A stretch of 64,000 nt of DNA from Novosphingobium sp. TH158 (GCF_002855555.1 NZ_PKRT01000001.1:744001-808000), one strand, 5' to 3'; numbered from the stretch's first letter, positions 16,456 through 25,525 are shown. Translations and numbers: made by a program. The notes: generated from the sequence alone by a model not told the origin.

Positions 16456-17436
16456 TCAGACGAGCATTCCGCTCAGCCGGCTCTTCACGATCGCCTCGGC
16501 ATCGCCGATGATGCGATCGATCAGTTCCTGGCAGGTGGGGATGTCATGGATCAGGGCCTGGATCATGCCGGCCCAGAAAATGCCGCCTTCGGTATCGCCG
16601 GACTTGAGCATTTCCGCCCCCTTCCTGCCCGCCACCAGTTCGCGAACGTCCTCGAACTTCGCGTCAGGCTTCTTGAGGCGCTGCACCACTTCGTCCGAAA
16701 CCCCGTTCTTGCCCACGCGGGCCGTGTTGTGCAGCGAACGGAAGATCAGGTTCGTGCCGCGTTCGTCGTTCTCGACGTACTTCTGCTTGATGTTGGGATG
16801 GATCGGCGCCTCCTGCGTGGCGCAGAAGCGGGTACCCATGTTGATGCCATCCGCACCCAGAGCGAGGGCGGCGACAAGCCCGCGGCCATCGCCGATGCCG
16901 CCCGAGGCGAGCATGGGGATCTTCACCTTGTCGGCAGCGGCGGGAATCAGGATCAGGCCGGGAATGTCATCCTCGCCCGGGTGGCCGGCGCATTCGAAGC
17001 CGTCGATCGAGATGATGTCGCAGCCATTGCGTTCGGCCGAGAGCGCGTGGCGCACGGCGGTGCACTTGTGCAGGATGGTGATGCCGTGCGGCTTCATCAT
17101 CGCCCACAGCTCACGCACTTCCGCAGTGCCGGCGGTCTCGACGATCTTGACCCCGGAATCGATCACCGCCTGGGCATAGGACTTGTAGTCCGGCGGGGTA
17201 ATCGAAGGCAGGACGGTGATGTTCACGCCAAAGGGCTTGGACGTCATCGACCGGCAACGCTCGATCTCGTCACGCAGAGCATCGGCGCTGGGCTGGGTCA
17301 GCGCGGTGATGATGCCGAGGCCGCCCGCGTTGGAAACCGCGCTCGCCAGTTCGGCATAGCCGACATGCATCATGCCGCCCTGGACGATGGGATGTTCGAT
17401 ACCGAGCATTTCGGTGACGCGCGTCTTGAACGGCAT
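16456..17436 (-). CDS. Nitronate monooxygenase-like FMN enzyme
   Basis: 326-residue TIM-barrel flavoprotein of the nitronate monooxygenase / 2-nitropropane dioxygenase family. Seen: HPIVQGGMMHVGYAELASAV at the N-terminus, GFECAGHPGEDD with the family histidine, PMLASGGIGDGRGLVAAL (FMN phosphate site) and ALGADGINMGTRFCAT. Some homologues act as enoyl-ACP or other flavin reductases, so the substrate is open. It lies upstream of the valine operon in the same direction, but an operator lies between them, so it may be a separate unit. Confidence 0.85.
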   Translation of the reverse strand: MPFKTRVTEMLGIEHPIVQGGMMHVGYAELASAVSNAGGLGIITALTQPSADALRDEIERCRSMTSKPFGVNITVLPSITPPDYKSYAQAVIDSGVKIVETAGTAEVRELWAMMKPHGITILHKCTAVRHALSAERNGCDIISIDGFECAGHPGEDDIPGLILIPAAADKVKIPMLASGGIGDGRGLVAALALGADGINMGTRFCATQEAPIHPNIKQKYVENDERGTNLIFRSLHNTARVGKNGVSDEVVQRLKKPDAKFEDVRELVAGRKGAEMLKSGDTEGGIFWAGMIQALIHDIPTCQELIDRIIGDAEAIVKSRLSGMLV

Positions 17437-17517
17437 TGGCTGGCCCTTCCCTCAAATGAGCAATGTTCCCGGTGCCGATAGGACGGGTTGGCGGCAAATC
17501 CAATCGCCCTGCCGGAT

Positions 17518-18501
17518 TTAACCTTGGCTGCGTGCGCAATATCGCCGCGCCAGAACGGCGCAGACCACAAGCTGGATCTGGTGATAAAGCAGCAGCGGCA
17601 CGAGGATCAGGCTGAGCGCGGGGTTGGCCCCGAACACCACCTTGGCAATCGGCGCACCGTTGGCGAGGCTCTTTTTCGATCCGCAGAACACCGCCGCAAT
17701 CTCGTCTTCGGTGGAAAGCTTCATGGCCCGCGATGCAAGGGTGGTAAGCACAAGCACCAGCGCCAGCAGGGCCGAGCACATGATCGCCACCACCAGCAGC
17801 GCCAGCGCCTGCCCGGCTGTCCACATGCCGGCAAGGGCCGCGTCGCAGAACGCGACATAGACAATCAGCACGATCACCGCCCGGTCCGCCTTGCCGACCA
17901 GCGGCTTGTGGCGATCGAGCAGCGCGGCGATCAGCGGCCGGGAAAGCTGGCCAATCACGAAGGGCAGCAGCAGCTTCAACAGGATGCCGCCGATCTGCGA
18001 GGTCAGCGGGGCAATGCCGGGCGCCCTGGTCATCACCAGTGCCAGCAGCAGGGGCGTCAGCACCATGCCCAGCAGGCCCGAGAGGGTGGCGTTGAAGATG
18101 GCGGCGGGCACATTCCCCCGGGCGAGCGCCGTCATCGCCACGGACGAGGATATCGTCGAGGAAATGGCGCAGAGGAAGAAGAACCCCAGCCGCAGCTCCG
18201 GGCCCAGCGCCTGCGGGGCACCGTGCCAGACGGCCAGGCCGATGAGCGGGAACAGCACATAGATGCTCGCCTGGACCAGGATGTGCAGGCGCCAGTTGGC
18301 CGCAGCAGCGCGCATGGCCGAAGGGGCAACGGCGGCACCATGGAGGAAGAAGACGAGCGCAACGCCCAGGTCCGTCAGCAGCCCGGCACGAAGCTGGCCG
18401 TCCGATGCACCGATTGTCGGGAAGGCAAATGCCAGGGCAACAGCCAGGCCGATCGCAAGCAGGAAGCCGTCGATCTTCATTCTCGAAAGCAGGCCGGTCA
18501 T
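17518..18501 (-). CDS. Bile acid:sodium symporter-family transporter (YfeH-like)
   Basis: 327-residue inner-membrane protein with about ten hydrophobic segments. It fits the SBF-like / YfeH branch of the bile acid:Na+ symporter family: FLLAIGLAVALAFAFPTIG at the N-terminus, FFLCAISSTISSSVAMTALARGN (core unwound helix region) and CGSKKSLANGAPIAKVVFG near the C-terminus. Substrate is unknown; such proteins export or import organic anions. Single gene on the minus strand just downstream of a tRNA gene. Confidence 0.9.
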   Translation of the reverse strand: MTGLLSRMKIDGFLLAIGLAVALAFAFPTIGASDGQLRAGLLTDLGVALVFFLHGAAVAPSAMRAAAANWRLHILVQASIYVLFPLIGLAVWHGAPQALGPELRLGFFFLCAISSTISSSVAMTALARGNVPAAIFNATLSGLLGMVLTPLLLALVMTRAPGIAPLTSQIGGILLKLLLPFVIGQLSRPLIAALLDRHKPLVGKADRAVIVLIVYVAFCDAALAGMWTAGQALALLVVAIMCSALLALVLVLTTLASRAMKLSTEDEIAAVFCGSKKSLANGAPIAKVVFGANPALSLILVPLLLYHQIQLVVCAVLARRYCARSQG

Positions 18502-18551
18502 GCTGAGCCCCTTACACGAACGGCCACCCTTGCGGATGGCCGTTTGTATAA

Positions 18552-18628
18552 TGGCGCGCCCGGAACGATTCGAACGTCCGACCCTCAGATTCGTAGTCTG
18601 ATGCTCTATCCAGCTGAGCTACGGGCGC
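18552..18628 (-). tRNA. tRNA-Arg(ACG)
   Basis: Minus-strand cloverleaf starting GCGCCCGTAGCTCAGCTGGA. The acceptor stem GCGCCCG pairs with CGGGCGC. The anticodon stem TCAGA/TCTGA encloses loop CTACGAA, giving anticodon ACG (read as ICG). The T arm contains GTTCGAATC. Discriminator G and the CCA end are encoded (18555-18552). Confidence 0.97.
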
Positions 18629-18673
18629 GTTGGAATGGCGCTAATAGGAGCGGTTATCCGGCTTGGCAATGCC

Positions 18674-19165
18674 CTATTTTGCCATTCTTGCCAGGTAATC
18701 GCACAACTGCGCCGCCAAGGGGTAATCGAGCGGCGGCATTGCCAGTTTTTCCAGCCCTTCAGGCCCGAACCAGCCGATTTCCTCGCCTTCCAGGCATTGC
18801 GGATCGCCTTGCCACTGGGCGCAAGTGTAAAGAGTTATTGCAACCCCGCCGCCTTCTCCGGGCGCAACATGCGAAGAATCGGCATAGCCGGCCTTATGCA
18901 GTTCCCCGGCTGCGATCGTAATGCCGATCTCTTCGGCGATTTCGCGGACCAGCGCGGTTTCCGGCGATTCGCCGGCTTCCACCTTGCCGCCCGGAAATTC
19001 CCATAGACCGCCGTGTACTCTCTTTAACGAGCGGCGATGCATGAGGATTCGGCCATCCGGACCAGCCAGCGCCAGCGCAACCACCTGAACCACTGTCGGA
19101 GAAGTTTCCAAAACTGCGTGCTCCGCTAACCCAATCTTAACTTCGTGATCGGAAAAAGGCCCCAT
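18674..19165 (-). CDS. mutT: MutT-type Nudix hydrolase ((d)GTP pyrophosphohydrolase)
   Basis: 163-residue Nudix protein that probably removes 8-oxo-dGTP from the nucleotide pool. The complete Nudix box is present (GGKVEAGESPETALVREIAE, then EIGI). HRRSLKRVHGGLWEFPGGK and the C-terminal EGEEIGWFGPEGL agree with MutT. The first 18-20 residues are not family-like, so translation may begin slightly later. It is divergent from the Flp pilin genes. Confidence 0.9.
   Translation of the reverse strand: MGPFSDHEVKIGLAEHAVLETSPTVVQVVALALAGPDGRILMHRRSLKRVHGGLWEFPGGKVEAGESPETALVREIAEEIGITIAAGELHKAGYADSSHVAPGEGGGVAITLYTCAQWQGDPQCLEGEEIGWFGPEGLEKLAMPPLDYPLAAQLCDYLARMAK
19126..19140 (+). promoter_or_regulatory. 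Near-consensus CtrA-type site before the Flp pilin genes
   Basis: CTAACCCAATCTTAA matches TTAA-N7-TTAA with one mismatch (C for T in the first base) and lies 33 bases before the first pilin start. Pilin genes are known CtrA targets in Caulobacter. The site overlaps the 5' coding end of mutT on the other strand. Confidence 0.35.
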
Positions 19166-19172
19166 CGACTAA

Positions 19173-19361
19173 ATGGATGGCAATACAGAAATGCAAGGCA
19201 AGTCCATCTTTACCAGGATCATGCATGACGCCCGGGGGGCAACTGCCGTTGAATACGGCCTGCTCGTCGGCCTGATCTGCATGGCTGCAGTCCTGGGAAT
19301 GGATGGCTTTGCCGGTGAAGTCGAGAAGATGTGGCACAAGGTCGAGACTGGCCTGCGTTGA
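19173..19361 (+). CDS. Flp/Fap-type pilin, copy 1
   Basis: 62-residue pilin precursor of Tad-type (type IVc) Flp pili. The hallmark is GATAVEYGLLVGLICMAAVLG: a glycine before the cleavage site, an E-Y pair in the mature N-terminus and one hydrophobic helix. The N-terminal leader is short and charged. It diverges from the other two copies, especially at the C-terminus (KMWHKVETGLR). The tad assembly genes are not in the window. Confidence 0.88.
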   Translation: MDGNTEMQGKSIFTRIMHDARGATAVEYGLLVGLICMAAVLGMDGFAGEVEKMWHKVETGLR

Positions 19362-19468
19362 CCTTCCGATTAACGAATTTTCAATACCTGCCTTCTACTT
19401 AGACGATTGTGCTCTACCGGTGGGACGGGACGAGCCGGGTAAAACAGACTGCAATTTGGAGACCAACC

Positions 19469-19642
19469 ATGAAGTTCATCAACAAGCTGTTCCGCGACGA
19501 AGCTGGCGCCACCGCGATCGAATACGGCCTGATCGCCGCTCTCATCGCCGTTGCCATCATGTCGACCATCGGCGGTCTGGGCACCGAGCTCAACAAGACC
19601 TTCTCGAAGACCTCTTCGGCCATGAGCTCGACCAACGCCTAA
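19469..19642 (+). CDS. Flp/Fap-type pilin, copy 2
   Basis: 57-residue pilin precursor starting MKFINKLFRDEAGATAIEYG, with processing expected after the leader glycine, and one hydrophobic helix (LIAALIAVAIMSTIGGLG). The ATG at 19469 is preceded by TTGGAG. Nearly the same as copy 3, with identical SKTSSAMSSTNA C-termini, which points to a recent duplication. A clear terminator follows. Confidence 0.92.
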   Translation: MKFINKLFRDEAGATAIEYGLIAALIAVAIMSTIGGLGTELNKTFSKTSSAMSSTNA

Positions 19643-19669
19643 TAGCGCGTCGAACGGCTAAAAGATCAG

Positions 19670-19698
19670 GGGCGGCTGGGAAACCAGCCGCCCTTTTT
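19670..19698 (+). terminator. Rho-independent terminator after pilin copy 2
   Basis: Perfect 10-bp stem GGGCGGCTGG / CCAGCCGCCC with a GAAA loop followed by TTTTT. Confidence 0.92.
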
Positions 19699-19856
19699 CG
19701 TTGCCCCCGCCCGTTCGCGGGCAAAATACTTAACATGAATTTGCGTTAGGGGTTTCCCTTTAGGTCCCTTTTAACCTTGTCGGCCAGACCGGGGGCACTC
19801 ACCCCGACCCACCGGGATGGGTCAACAATCGGCTAGCCGAAAAAAGGAGACCGAAA

Positions 19857-20030
19857 ATGTCGTTCGTCACCCAGCTCTTCCGCGATGAAGCAGGCGCAAC
19901 CGCCATCGAATATGGCCTGATTGCCGCGCTTATCGCCGTTGCCATCATGACCACGATCGGCGGCCTCGGCACCGAACTGAACAACACCTTCTCCAAGACC
20001 TCGTCGGCCATGAGCTCGACCAACGCCTGA
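19857..20030 (+). CDS. Flp/Fap-type pilin, copy 3
   Basis: 57-residue pilin precursor read directly from the sequence: MSFVTQLFRDEAGATAIEYG, hydrophobic helix LIAALIAVAIMTTIGGLG, and a C-terminus ending SKTSSAMSSTNA. It differs from copy 2 in the first residues and a few helix and loop positions only. AAGGAG precedes the ATG. It has its own terminator, so copies 2 and 3 can be transcribed as separate short units with different levels. Confidence 0.93.
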   Translation: MSFVTQLFRDEAGATAIEYGLIAALIAVAIMTTIGGLGTELNNTFSKTSSAMSSTNA

Positions 20031-20055
20031 CGATCCGGTCGCAGACGCAGTCAGA

Positions 20056-20082
20056 AGGGGGGCGCGTCGCGTCCCCCTTTTC
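20056..20082 (+). terminator. Probable terminator after pilin copy 3
   Basis: GGGGG/CCCCC stem (20057-20061 with 20073-20077) with an 11-base self-complementary loop, followed by TTTT. It lies 26 bases after the pilin stop. Confidence 0.7.
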
Positions 20083-20092
20083 CGTTCGCCCC

Positions 20093-21547
20093 TCAGTAAA
20101 CGATCAGCTTCACCTTCTGCCCCGGCACCAGCGGGCTGGTAGAGGTAAGCCCGTTCAGCACCAGGAACCGGTCCAGCTCATGATCGGCATAGGCCATGCG
20201 GGTGGCCATGGTCTGGACAGTGTCGCCTTTCTTGACAGTCACCACCGAGATCCGCCGCGGCTTTACCCCCGCCGCCTCGCCCGCGGAAAGCCGCCGCATC
20301 GACTTGAACATCGATTCGAAGGCATTGGCCCCGCCGGGCTGCGTAATCGTCAGGAAATGGAAGGCCTGGTTGTTCGAAAACTCGTAGGCAAAGACGAGCA
20401 CGTCCACCTGCCCGCTGCTGGTATTCACCCGCGCCGCGGCATAGGCAGCGGGCAGGTCGTTCACGCGGGTCCGCTGGATTGCGCCGGGGTTGATCGCCTG
20501 CCCCTGCCCCGCCAGGCGGGCGAATACGGACTGGATATAGGCATCCATGTTGCCGTTATAGGCTGCGCTGCTCAGTTCGCCCTTGGCTGACTGGCCAGTG
20601 ATGGCGACGGCCTGGGTCCCGTTGACCATGTAGAAGCCCTGCGGGACTTCGAAGCCGAATTTCATGTCCGGGTGCAGGAACCGTCGCCCGTCGATGATCC
20701 CCTGCTTGGGATCGTCGCCGATCATCAGGCCGTTGATCCCGGCGAGGAACTTGTCGCGGTTGAGGTTGCCCGAGGCGGCCCCTGCCCGGGCCAGTGCCGC
20801 CCGGATGCGCGGCGCGTCCGACGGGTGGGTGGATGCCCATTCGGGCACCTTGTTCCCGGTCTGCCCCTGGATGCGGGCCTCCAGCGCGTTTTCGTTCGCC
20901 AGGCTTTGCAGCACCGAACCCATCGCGCGGCCATCGTAACCGGCACGGCGCAAGTATGCGATGCCAAGGTTATCGGCCTCGGTTTCCTGCCCGCGCGAAT
21001 ACTTCAGTGTCAGCAATTGCGGCGCCACCTGCGCCCCGCGAGAGAGCAAGCCGCCAAACTGGCCGCCCACCGCCGCACCCAGCACTTGCCCAAGCACGCC
21101 GAAGATCGAATTGCGCGTTGCCGTGCTCTGCCGCTTCTTGCCGTGCTGGGCGGCAACGTGGCCGACTTCATGGCCAAGGACGCCGGCGAGCTCCGCCTCG
21201 TTGTTCATAAGGCCGACAAGGTCGCGGGTGACGTAGACATAGCCGCCGGGGATGGCGAAGGCGTTGTTCACCGAGGAATTGAGCAGGGTAACCGTGAAGT
21301 CTGACTGGGCGTTCGACAGGCCAGACTGGACGGCAATCGCCTTGCCGACGCCCTCGACATAGCTTGCCTGCGGCCCGGTCATCGCGCCACCGAATTCCTG
21401 CAGCAGCTGCGGGTGCGCCTTGGCCCCCTGCTCCTTGTCGGACTGGCTGATCGATTGAGTTGACTGCGATCCGCCAACGCTGGGCACAAGCACCATCAGC
21501 GCGGCACTGGTGCACAAGAGCCAGCGCTTTTTGCGACGCGGTTCCAT
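20093..21547 (-). CDS. M48 metalloprotease with C-terminal LysM (BepA/YfgC-like)
   Basis: 484-residue exported protease. After a signal region (KKRWLLCTSAALMVLVPSVG) comes an M48 peptidase domain with the zinc site HEVGHVAAQH (HExxH) and the downstream helix with YSRGQETEADNLGI (third ligand E). A long middle region is followed by a LysM-like repeat at the end (VKKGDTVQTMATRMAYADH to VPGQKVKLIVY). Such proteins act in the periplasm in outer-membrane quality control. Start chosen at the ATG with GGAG upstream; an in-frame start at 21604 adds a non-signal extension. Confidence 0.92.
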   Translation of the reverse strand: MEPRRKKRWLLCTSAALMVLVPSVGGSQSTQSISQSDKEQGAKAHPQLLQEFGGAMTGPQASYVEGVGKAIAVQSGLSNAQSDFTVTLLNSSVNNAFAIPGGYVYVTRDLVGLMNNEAELAGVLGHEVGHVAAQHGKKRQSTATRNSIFGVLGQVLGAAVGGQFGGLLSRGAQVAPQLLTLKYSRGQETEADNLGIAYLRRAGYDGRAMGSVLQSLANENALEARIQGQTGNKVPEWASTHPSDAPRIRAALARAGAASGNLNRDKFLAGINGLMIGDDPKQGIIDGRRFLHPDMKFGFEVPQGFYMVNGTQAVAITGQSAKGELSSAAYNGNMDAYIQSVFARLAGQGQAINPGAIQRTRVNDLPAAYAAARVNTSSGQVDVLVFAYEFSNNQAFHFLTITQPGGANAFESMFKSMRRLSAGEAAGVKPRRISVVTVKKGDTVQTMATRMAYADHELDRFLVLNGLTSTSPLVPGQKVKLIVY

Positions 21548-21627
21548 GATATTACTCCTCCGCAAGGCACCCCTCGAAGGACAAGGGCTGCGACCGGGAA
21601 CCATGGTTCACCGGCCCGGCGGAGAGG

Positions 21628-22575
21628 TCAAGCCCGGCCGATCGCGATGAAGCGCTCCTCACGAAGAGCCGTGCGCTTTTCGGGCGTGAGTTTACAAAGG
21701 GTATCAAGTTCCTCGCCGATCGCGGCAGCCAGGCTGCTGGCCGTGGCGGCAGGATCGCGGTGGGCCCCGCCCACCGGCTCGGGCACGATTCGGTCAATCA
21801 CACCGAGCTTTGCAAGGTGCTGGGCCGTAACCTTCATCGCCTCTGCCGCATCGGCCGCCTTCTCGGGCGTGCGCCACAGGATCGAACTGGCGCCTTCCGG
21901 CGAGATCACCGAATAGACCGAGTGCTCAAGCATCAGCACGCGTTCGGCACTGGCCAGCGCCACTGCGCCGCCCGAGCCGCCCTCGCCTACGATCACCGCG
22001 ACCATCGGCACCCGCAGGCCAAGGCAGGCTTCGGTGGAGCGGGCGATGGCTTCGGCCTGCCCGCGCTCTTCCGCCTCGACCCCCGGAAAGGCGCCTGAGG
22101 TATCGACCAGCGTCACCACCGGCAGGCCGAAGCGACCCGCCAGTTCCATCAGGCGGATTGCCTTGCGATAGCCCTCGGGCTTGCCCATGCCGAAATTGTG
22201 CCGGATGCGGCTGGCCGTATCGTTGCCCTTTTCATGGCCGATCAGCATCACCCGCCGGTCACCCAGCCGGGCGAAGCCGCCAAGGATCGCCTCGTCCTCA
22301 CCGAAATAGCGGTCACCGCCCAGCGGCATGAAATCGGTGAAGGCCAGGTTGACGTAATCGCGGAAGTGCGGCCGCATCGGATGGCGGGCCACCTGCGTCT
22401 TCTGCCAGGGCGTCAGCGCGGCATAGGTGCTGGCCAGCAGGTTGGCGCTCTTCTTCTCGAGCCGGGAAATTTCCCCGTCGAGATCAAGGGCACCGGCTTC
22501 CGCGGTGGAACGCAGTTCGGCGATGCGGGCTTCAAGCGCGGCAAGCGGCTTTTCGAATTCGAGGTAGGAGACCAT
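21628..22575 (-). CDS. accA: Acetyl-CoA carboxylase carboxyltransferase subunit alpha
   Basis: Transfers the carboxyl group from carboxybiotin to acetyl-CoA, together with AccD, making malonyl-CoA for fatty acid synthesis. 315 residues, with [20 protein letters not shown] at the start, [40 protein letters not shown] and [20 protein letters not shown]. The start at 22575 is the family start; a frame to 22611 overlaps xerD. It follows xerD by 10 bases on the same strand. Confidence 0.97.
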   Translation of the reverse strand: MVSYLEFEKPLAALEARIAELRSTAEAGALDLDGEISRLEKKSANLLASTYAALTPWQKTQVARHPMRPHFRDYVNLAFTDFMPLGGDRYFGEDEAILGGFARLGDRRVMLIGHEKGNDTASRIRHNFGMGKPEGYRKAIRLMELAGRFGLPVVTLVDTSGAFPGVEAEERGQAEAIARSTEACLGLRVPMVAVIVGEGGSGGAVALASAERVLMLEHSVYSVISPEGASSILWRTPEKAADAAEAMKVTAQHLAKLGVIDRIVPEPVGGAHRDPAATASSLAAAIGEELDTLCKLTPEKRTALREERFIAIGRA

Positions 22576-22585
22576 CGAAGCGCCT

Positions 22586-23440
22586 CTAATCGCCGCTGCG
22601 ATGCGCGGCAAGAGGATGGCGCGAGTTAACCAGAGCTACGAGCCGCGCAGAATCGACATGAGTGTATATCTGTGTCGTCGCGATATCGGCATGGCCGAGC
22701 AGCGTCTGCAGCACCCGCAGGTCTGCCCCGCCTTCAAGCAGGTGCGTGGCAAAGGCATGGCGCAGGACATGCGGCGATACCTTGTCCGGCGCGATCCCGG
22801 CGCGCCCGGCCAGTTCGCGCAGCATCTGAAACAGGCGCACGCGCGTGAGGTGGCCTTTCTCTCCGCGCGAGGGGAACAGCAGCTTGCCCCCCTGCGGGCG
22901 CAAGGCCAGCCAGCGTGACAGGACCTGCCGGGCACGCGTGCTCACCGGCACCATGCGCTGCTGGCCGCCCTTGCCGGTTACGTGAAGGAACGGCGCATCG
23001 CGGGGGACAGCGGCAAGTGGCAAGGAAACAAGTTCGGTCGCGCGCAGGCCCGAACCGTAGAGCAGCTCGAGCAGCGCCAGCAAACGGACTGCATCCGGCC
23101 GGTCGCCTGCGGCTTCTTCCTCGGCCTGGCGGAACAAGGCATCGACCTCCGCATGGCCGAGCAGGCGCGGCAACGGGCGGCGGGTACGCGGGCGCGGCAA
23201 GGCGGGCGAAGGATCGTCCTTTCGCCAGCCCTCGTCTTGCAGGAAGGCATAGAACTGGCGCAGCGCCGAGCATTTCCGCGCAAGGCTGGAAGGGGCAAGA
23301 TCCGACCATGCGGCGCCCAGCCCGCCCAGCGCAGCGGGATCGGCCTCGACGAGATCGCCGATAATCTCCTCTGCCCCTTCAAGATCGCGGCGATAGGCCG
23401 CAAGGGTATTGGCCGCCGCCCCGCGTTCGGCGGCGAGCAT
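22586..23440 (-). CDS. xerD: Tyrosine recombinase XerD
   Basis: Site-specific recombinase for chromosome dimer resolution at dif. Catalytic residues are visible: R in [11 protein letters not shown] in [13 protein letters not shown]-x-x-R in [13 protein letters not shown] in LLGHADI and the nucleophilic Y in TTQIYTHVD. The ATG at 23440 gives 284 residues, a little short. The frame upstream (TTKAISSFLA before this ATG) looks like the true N-terminus of XerD but has no ATG or GTG close by; a CTG near 23476 is a possible rare start. Confidence 0.93.
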   Translation of the reverse strand: MLAAERGAAANTLAAYRRDLEGAEEIIGDLVEADPAALGGLGAAWSDLAPSSLARKCSALRQFYAFLQDEGWRKDDPSPALPRPRTRRPLPRLLGHAEVDALFRQAEEEAAGDRPDAVRLLALLELLYGSGLRATELVSLPLAAVPRDAPFLHVTGKGGQQRMVPVSTRARQVLSRWLALRPQGGKLLFPSRGEKGHLTRVRLFQMLRELAGRAGIAPDKVSPHVLRHAFATHLLEGGADLRVLQTLLGHADIATTQIYTHVDSARLVALVNSRHPLAAHRSGD

Positions 23441-23483
23441 GGCAAGGAACGAGGATATGGCTTTGGTCGTGGTCAGACCCCTG

Positions 23484-25322
23484 TCACGCCCGCGCGACAG
23501 CCTCTGCGGCGATCATCCGGGCTTCGGCAGATAGGCCGACGCGGTTGAGTGCCGAGACGATGTGATAGAGATGCCGGGCCGTCATCTTGTCCCATCCGGA
23601 GCCCTGCATTCCTGCGCCTGCCAGCAGCGCGACAAGCGCCTGGTTGTTCACGCTTGCCGCCTGGTCGATCATCTGCGTCCAGCGGGTCGGCGCATCAAGC
23701 GGGACGCCCATGTCCTTGGCGATGTCCCCTGCCGCCTGCTGCGAAACCCGCCCAAGCCCGGCGAGGCCTGCAACAAGGAACTGGGTCTTGCGCTGTTCCT
23801 CGCTCTCGTCATTGTTGCGATAGGCTTCGATCTGGTCGCGCGAGACCTCACCCGGACGGTTGGGCTGTGCCAGTGCCAGCAATGCCCAGCCCTCGCTGCC
23901 GTTGGGCACTACCGGCCCCCACTTCAGCGCATTGGCATCAAGCCCGGCAGCAAGCATCGAGGCGATCAGCCCGGCGGCATCATCGGCAAAGTCGCCCGAT
24001 GCCGGCAGGCGCGCGGCGGCATAGGCCGTAAGCACTTGCCGCGAGTAGGCCTGCAACGGGTTCGAGCCATTACCCCACAGCGATTTGATCGCCGCCAGCT
24101 TTTCCGCAGGTGATTCCGCCAGGTAGGCAGACTGGAGCTGACCGGCGCGTTCGGACCATTCGTCCGAGCCTTGGAGGGCGAAAATCTGGCTGTAGAGGTC
24201 CACCATCGCCGCGCTTGAAAGCACACCTCGACCGGCGGCAACATCGGCACCGGCGGCGCGCAGCATCAGCGATGCCATCGGGGCCGTGGCCGGATAGGCG
24301 CGCAGGTTCTCGTTCGCATCGCCCAGCAGCTTGGCCGGCGGTTCAAGCCCGACGGCCAGCGCAAGGCCATAGCGCAGCGGCGTCATGCCCTCGACGGCAT
24401 CCCATTCGATCTTCACCGCCCGCTGGCCACGGCTGGCGGCACCGGCGTATTTCTGGGCCAGCAGCAGGTCCACCTGCTCAAGCCCTTCGCCCGGACGCAA
24501 GCGATCGAGCACGGCCATGGCGCGGCTGGCTTCGCCCGAATAGGCGGCGCAGATGCCCTGGAACAGCTTCCACTGGCTGTCCTTGCGCGCCCCGCCCTGC
24601 CAGGTCACAACCGGGCAGGCGCCGGTGAAGTCTGCCGTGGCGACATAGGCGTCGAGCGCTGCCTGGGTCAGCGCGGGCGAGTAATTCCCGGCATCGACAT
24701 CCTGCGCCAGTTCGCGGGCCGCATCGCCTTCGCCCATGCGAACCAGCAGGGCCGTGCGCAGGGCCACGAATTCGGCCGGATCCATCCCCGCCGGCGCATC
24801 AAGGCGGGATGCAAGGGCGCGGCGCAGCAGGATATGCCCCCAGCGCGAAACCAGTCGGCCGTTGTTCTTCGCCAGTGTCGCCCGCACCAGCGAGGCATTC
24901 TGCCCGGCAAGCGACCACGAAGGCAGGCCGCCCTCGCCCTCGTCGATCACGCCGATCTGCTTCATCGCCCGGCGCGCGCCGGCGGGAACGTCGAACTTGG
25001 GTTTGTTGCCGAGCAGAGCGGAAAGCTCCTCTGGCGTCATCTTTTCGAGGCGGTCGAGCGAAGGAATGTTCGATGGCAGGGTCACCGGGCCACTGGCCGG
25101 CGCTGCTGCACCCGGCACCGGCTGGACAACCGGACTGGAGACCGAGCCCGGCCCCGGTGCAGCCCGAGCCGCGGCGGGCGCGGGATCGGCAGCGCGCGGC
25201 GCGGCCTTGGGCTGGGGACGGTCAAAACCGGGGGGCAAAAGCGATTCCGGCCCCTGCTGGGCAATGGCAATCGCCGATGTCAGCAGCAATGCGCCGCCCA
25301 AGGCCAATGGCAACCGCTTCAT
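23484..25322 (-). CDS. Exported alanine-rich helical-repeat protein, unknown function
   Basis: 612-residue protein that I do not recognise. Signal peptide at 1-21 (KRLPLALGGALLLTSAIAIAQ), then a proline/alanine-rich linker (about 30-85), then a long, mostly helical domain without cysteine clusters or obvious catalytic motifs. Repeated alanine-, leucine- and glycine-spaced helices suggest a TPR/SLR-like solenoid. It is translationally coupled (4-base overlap) to a tiny membrane protein upstream. The setting aroK/aroB (divergent) and xerD-accA (downstream) suggests a conserved sphingomonad locus. Probably periplasmic. Confidence 0.75.
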   Translation of the reverse strand: MKRLPLALGGALLLTSAIAIAQQGPESLLPPGFDRPQPKAAPRAADPAPAAARAAPGPGSVSSPVVQPVPGAAAPASGPVTLPSNIPSLDRLEKMTPEELSALLGNKPKFDVPAGARRAMKQIGVIDEGEGGLPSWSLAGQNASLVRATLAKNNGRLVSRWGHILLRRALASRLDAPAGMDPAEFVALRTALLVRMGEGDAARELAQDVDAGNYSPALTQAALDAYVATADFTGACPVVTWQGGARKDSQWKLFQGICAAYSGEASRAMAVLDRLRPGEGLEQVDLLLAQKYAGAASRGQRAVKIEWDAVEGMTPLRYGLALAVGLEPPAKLLGDANENLRAYPATAPMASLMLRAAGADVAAGRGVLSSAAMVDLYSQIFALQGSDEWSERAGQLQSAYLAESPAEKLAAIKSLWGNGSNPLQAYSRQVLTAYAAARLPASGDFADDAAGLIASMLAAGLDANALKWGPVVPNGSEGWALLALAQPNRPGEVSRDQIEAYRNNDESEEQRKTQFLVAGLAGLGRVSQQAAGDIAKDMGVPLDAPTRWTQMIDQAASVNNQALVALLAGAGMQGSGWDKMTARHLYHIVSALNRVGLSAEARMIAAEAVARA

Positions 25323-25459
25323 TTCACAGACTCCGGAACCGCAACGTCCTGTTCGACGGGATGAAGCTCGCGCTGGCCGCCATCGATCCAGGCCCAGACG
25401 AGCAACAGCAGCACCACGATCGTCACGATGGCCAACACCATTTTCCTGCCACCCCGCAT
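25319..25459 (-). CDS. Tiny single-helix membrane protein
   Basis: 46-residue frame: basic N-terminus, one membrane helix (MVLAIVTIVVLLLLVWAWID) and a polar tail (GGQRELHPVEQDVAVPESVK). Its stop overlaps the ATG of the 612-residue exported protein (ATGA), the usual sign of coupling. A second ATG at 25441 would give 40 residues and has GGTGG before it. Unknown function; it may partner the downstream gene. Confidence 0.6.
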   Translation of the reverse strand: MRGGRKMVLAIVTIVVLLLLVWAWIDGGQRELHPVEQDVAVPESVK

Positions 25460-25525
25460 CGCCACGCCGAACCACTCCCCGGAAAGCTTGCACCCGCCTC
25501 TATCGCATCTATAGGCGAGCCTGCA

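Noticed and set aside
18519..18544. Hairpin between tRNA-Arg and the symporter gene as a terminator
   Set aside because: A 10-bp stem with one mismatch is present (AACGGCCA/TGGCCGTT) but no T tract follows on the minus strand, so termination cannot be supported.
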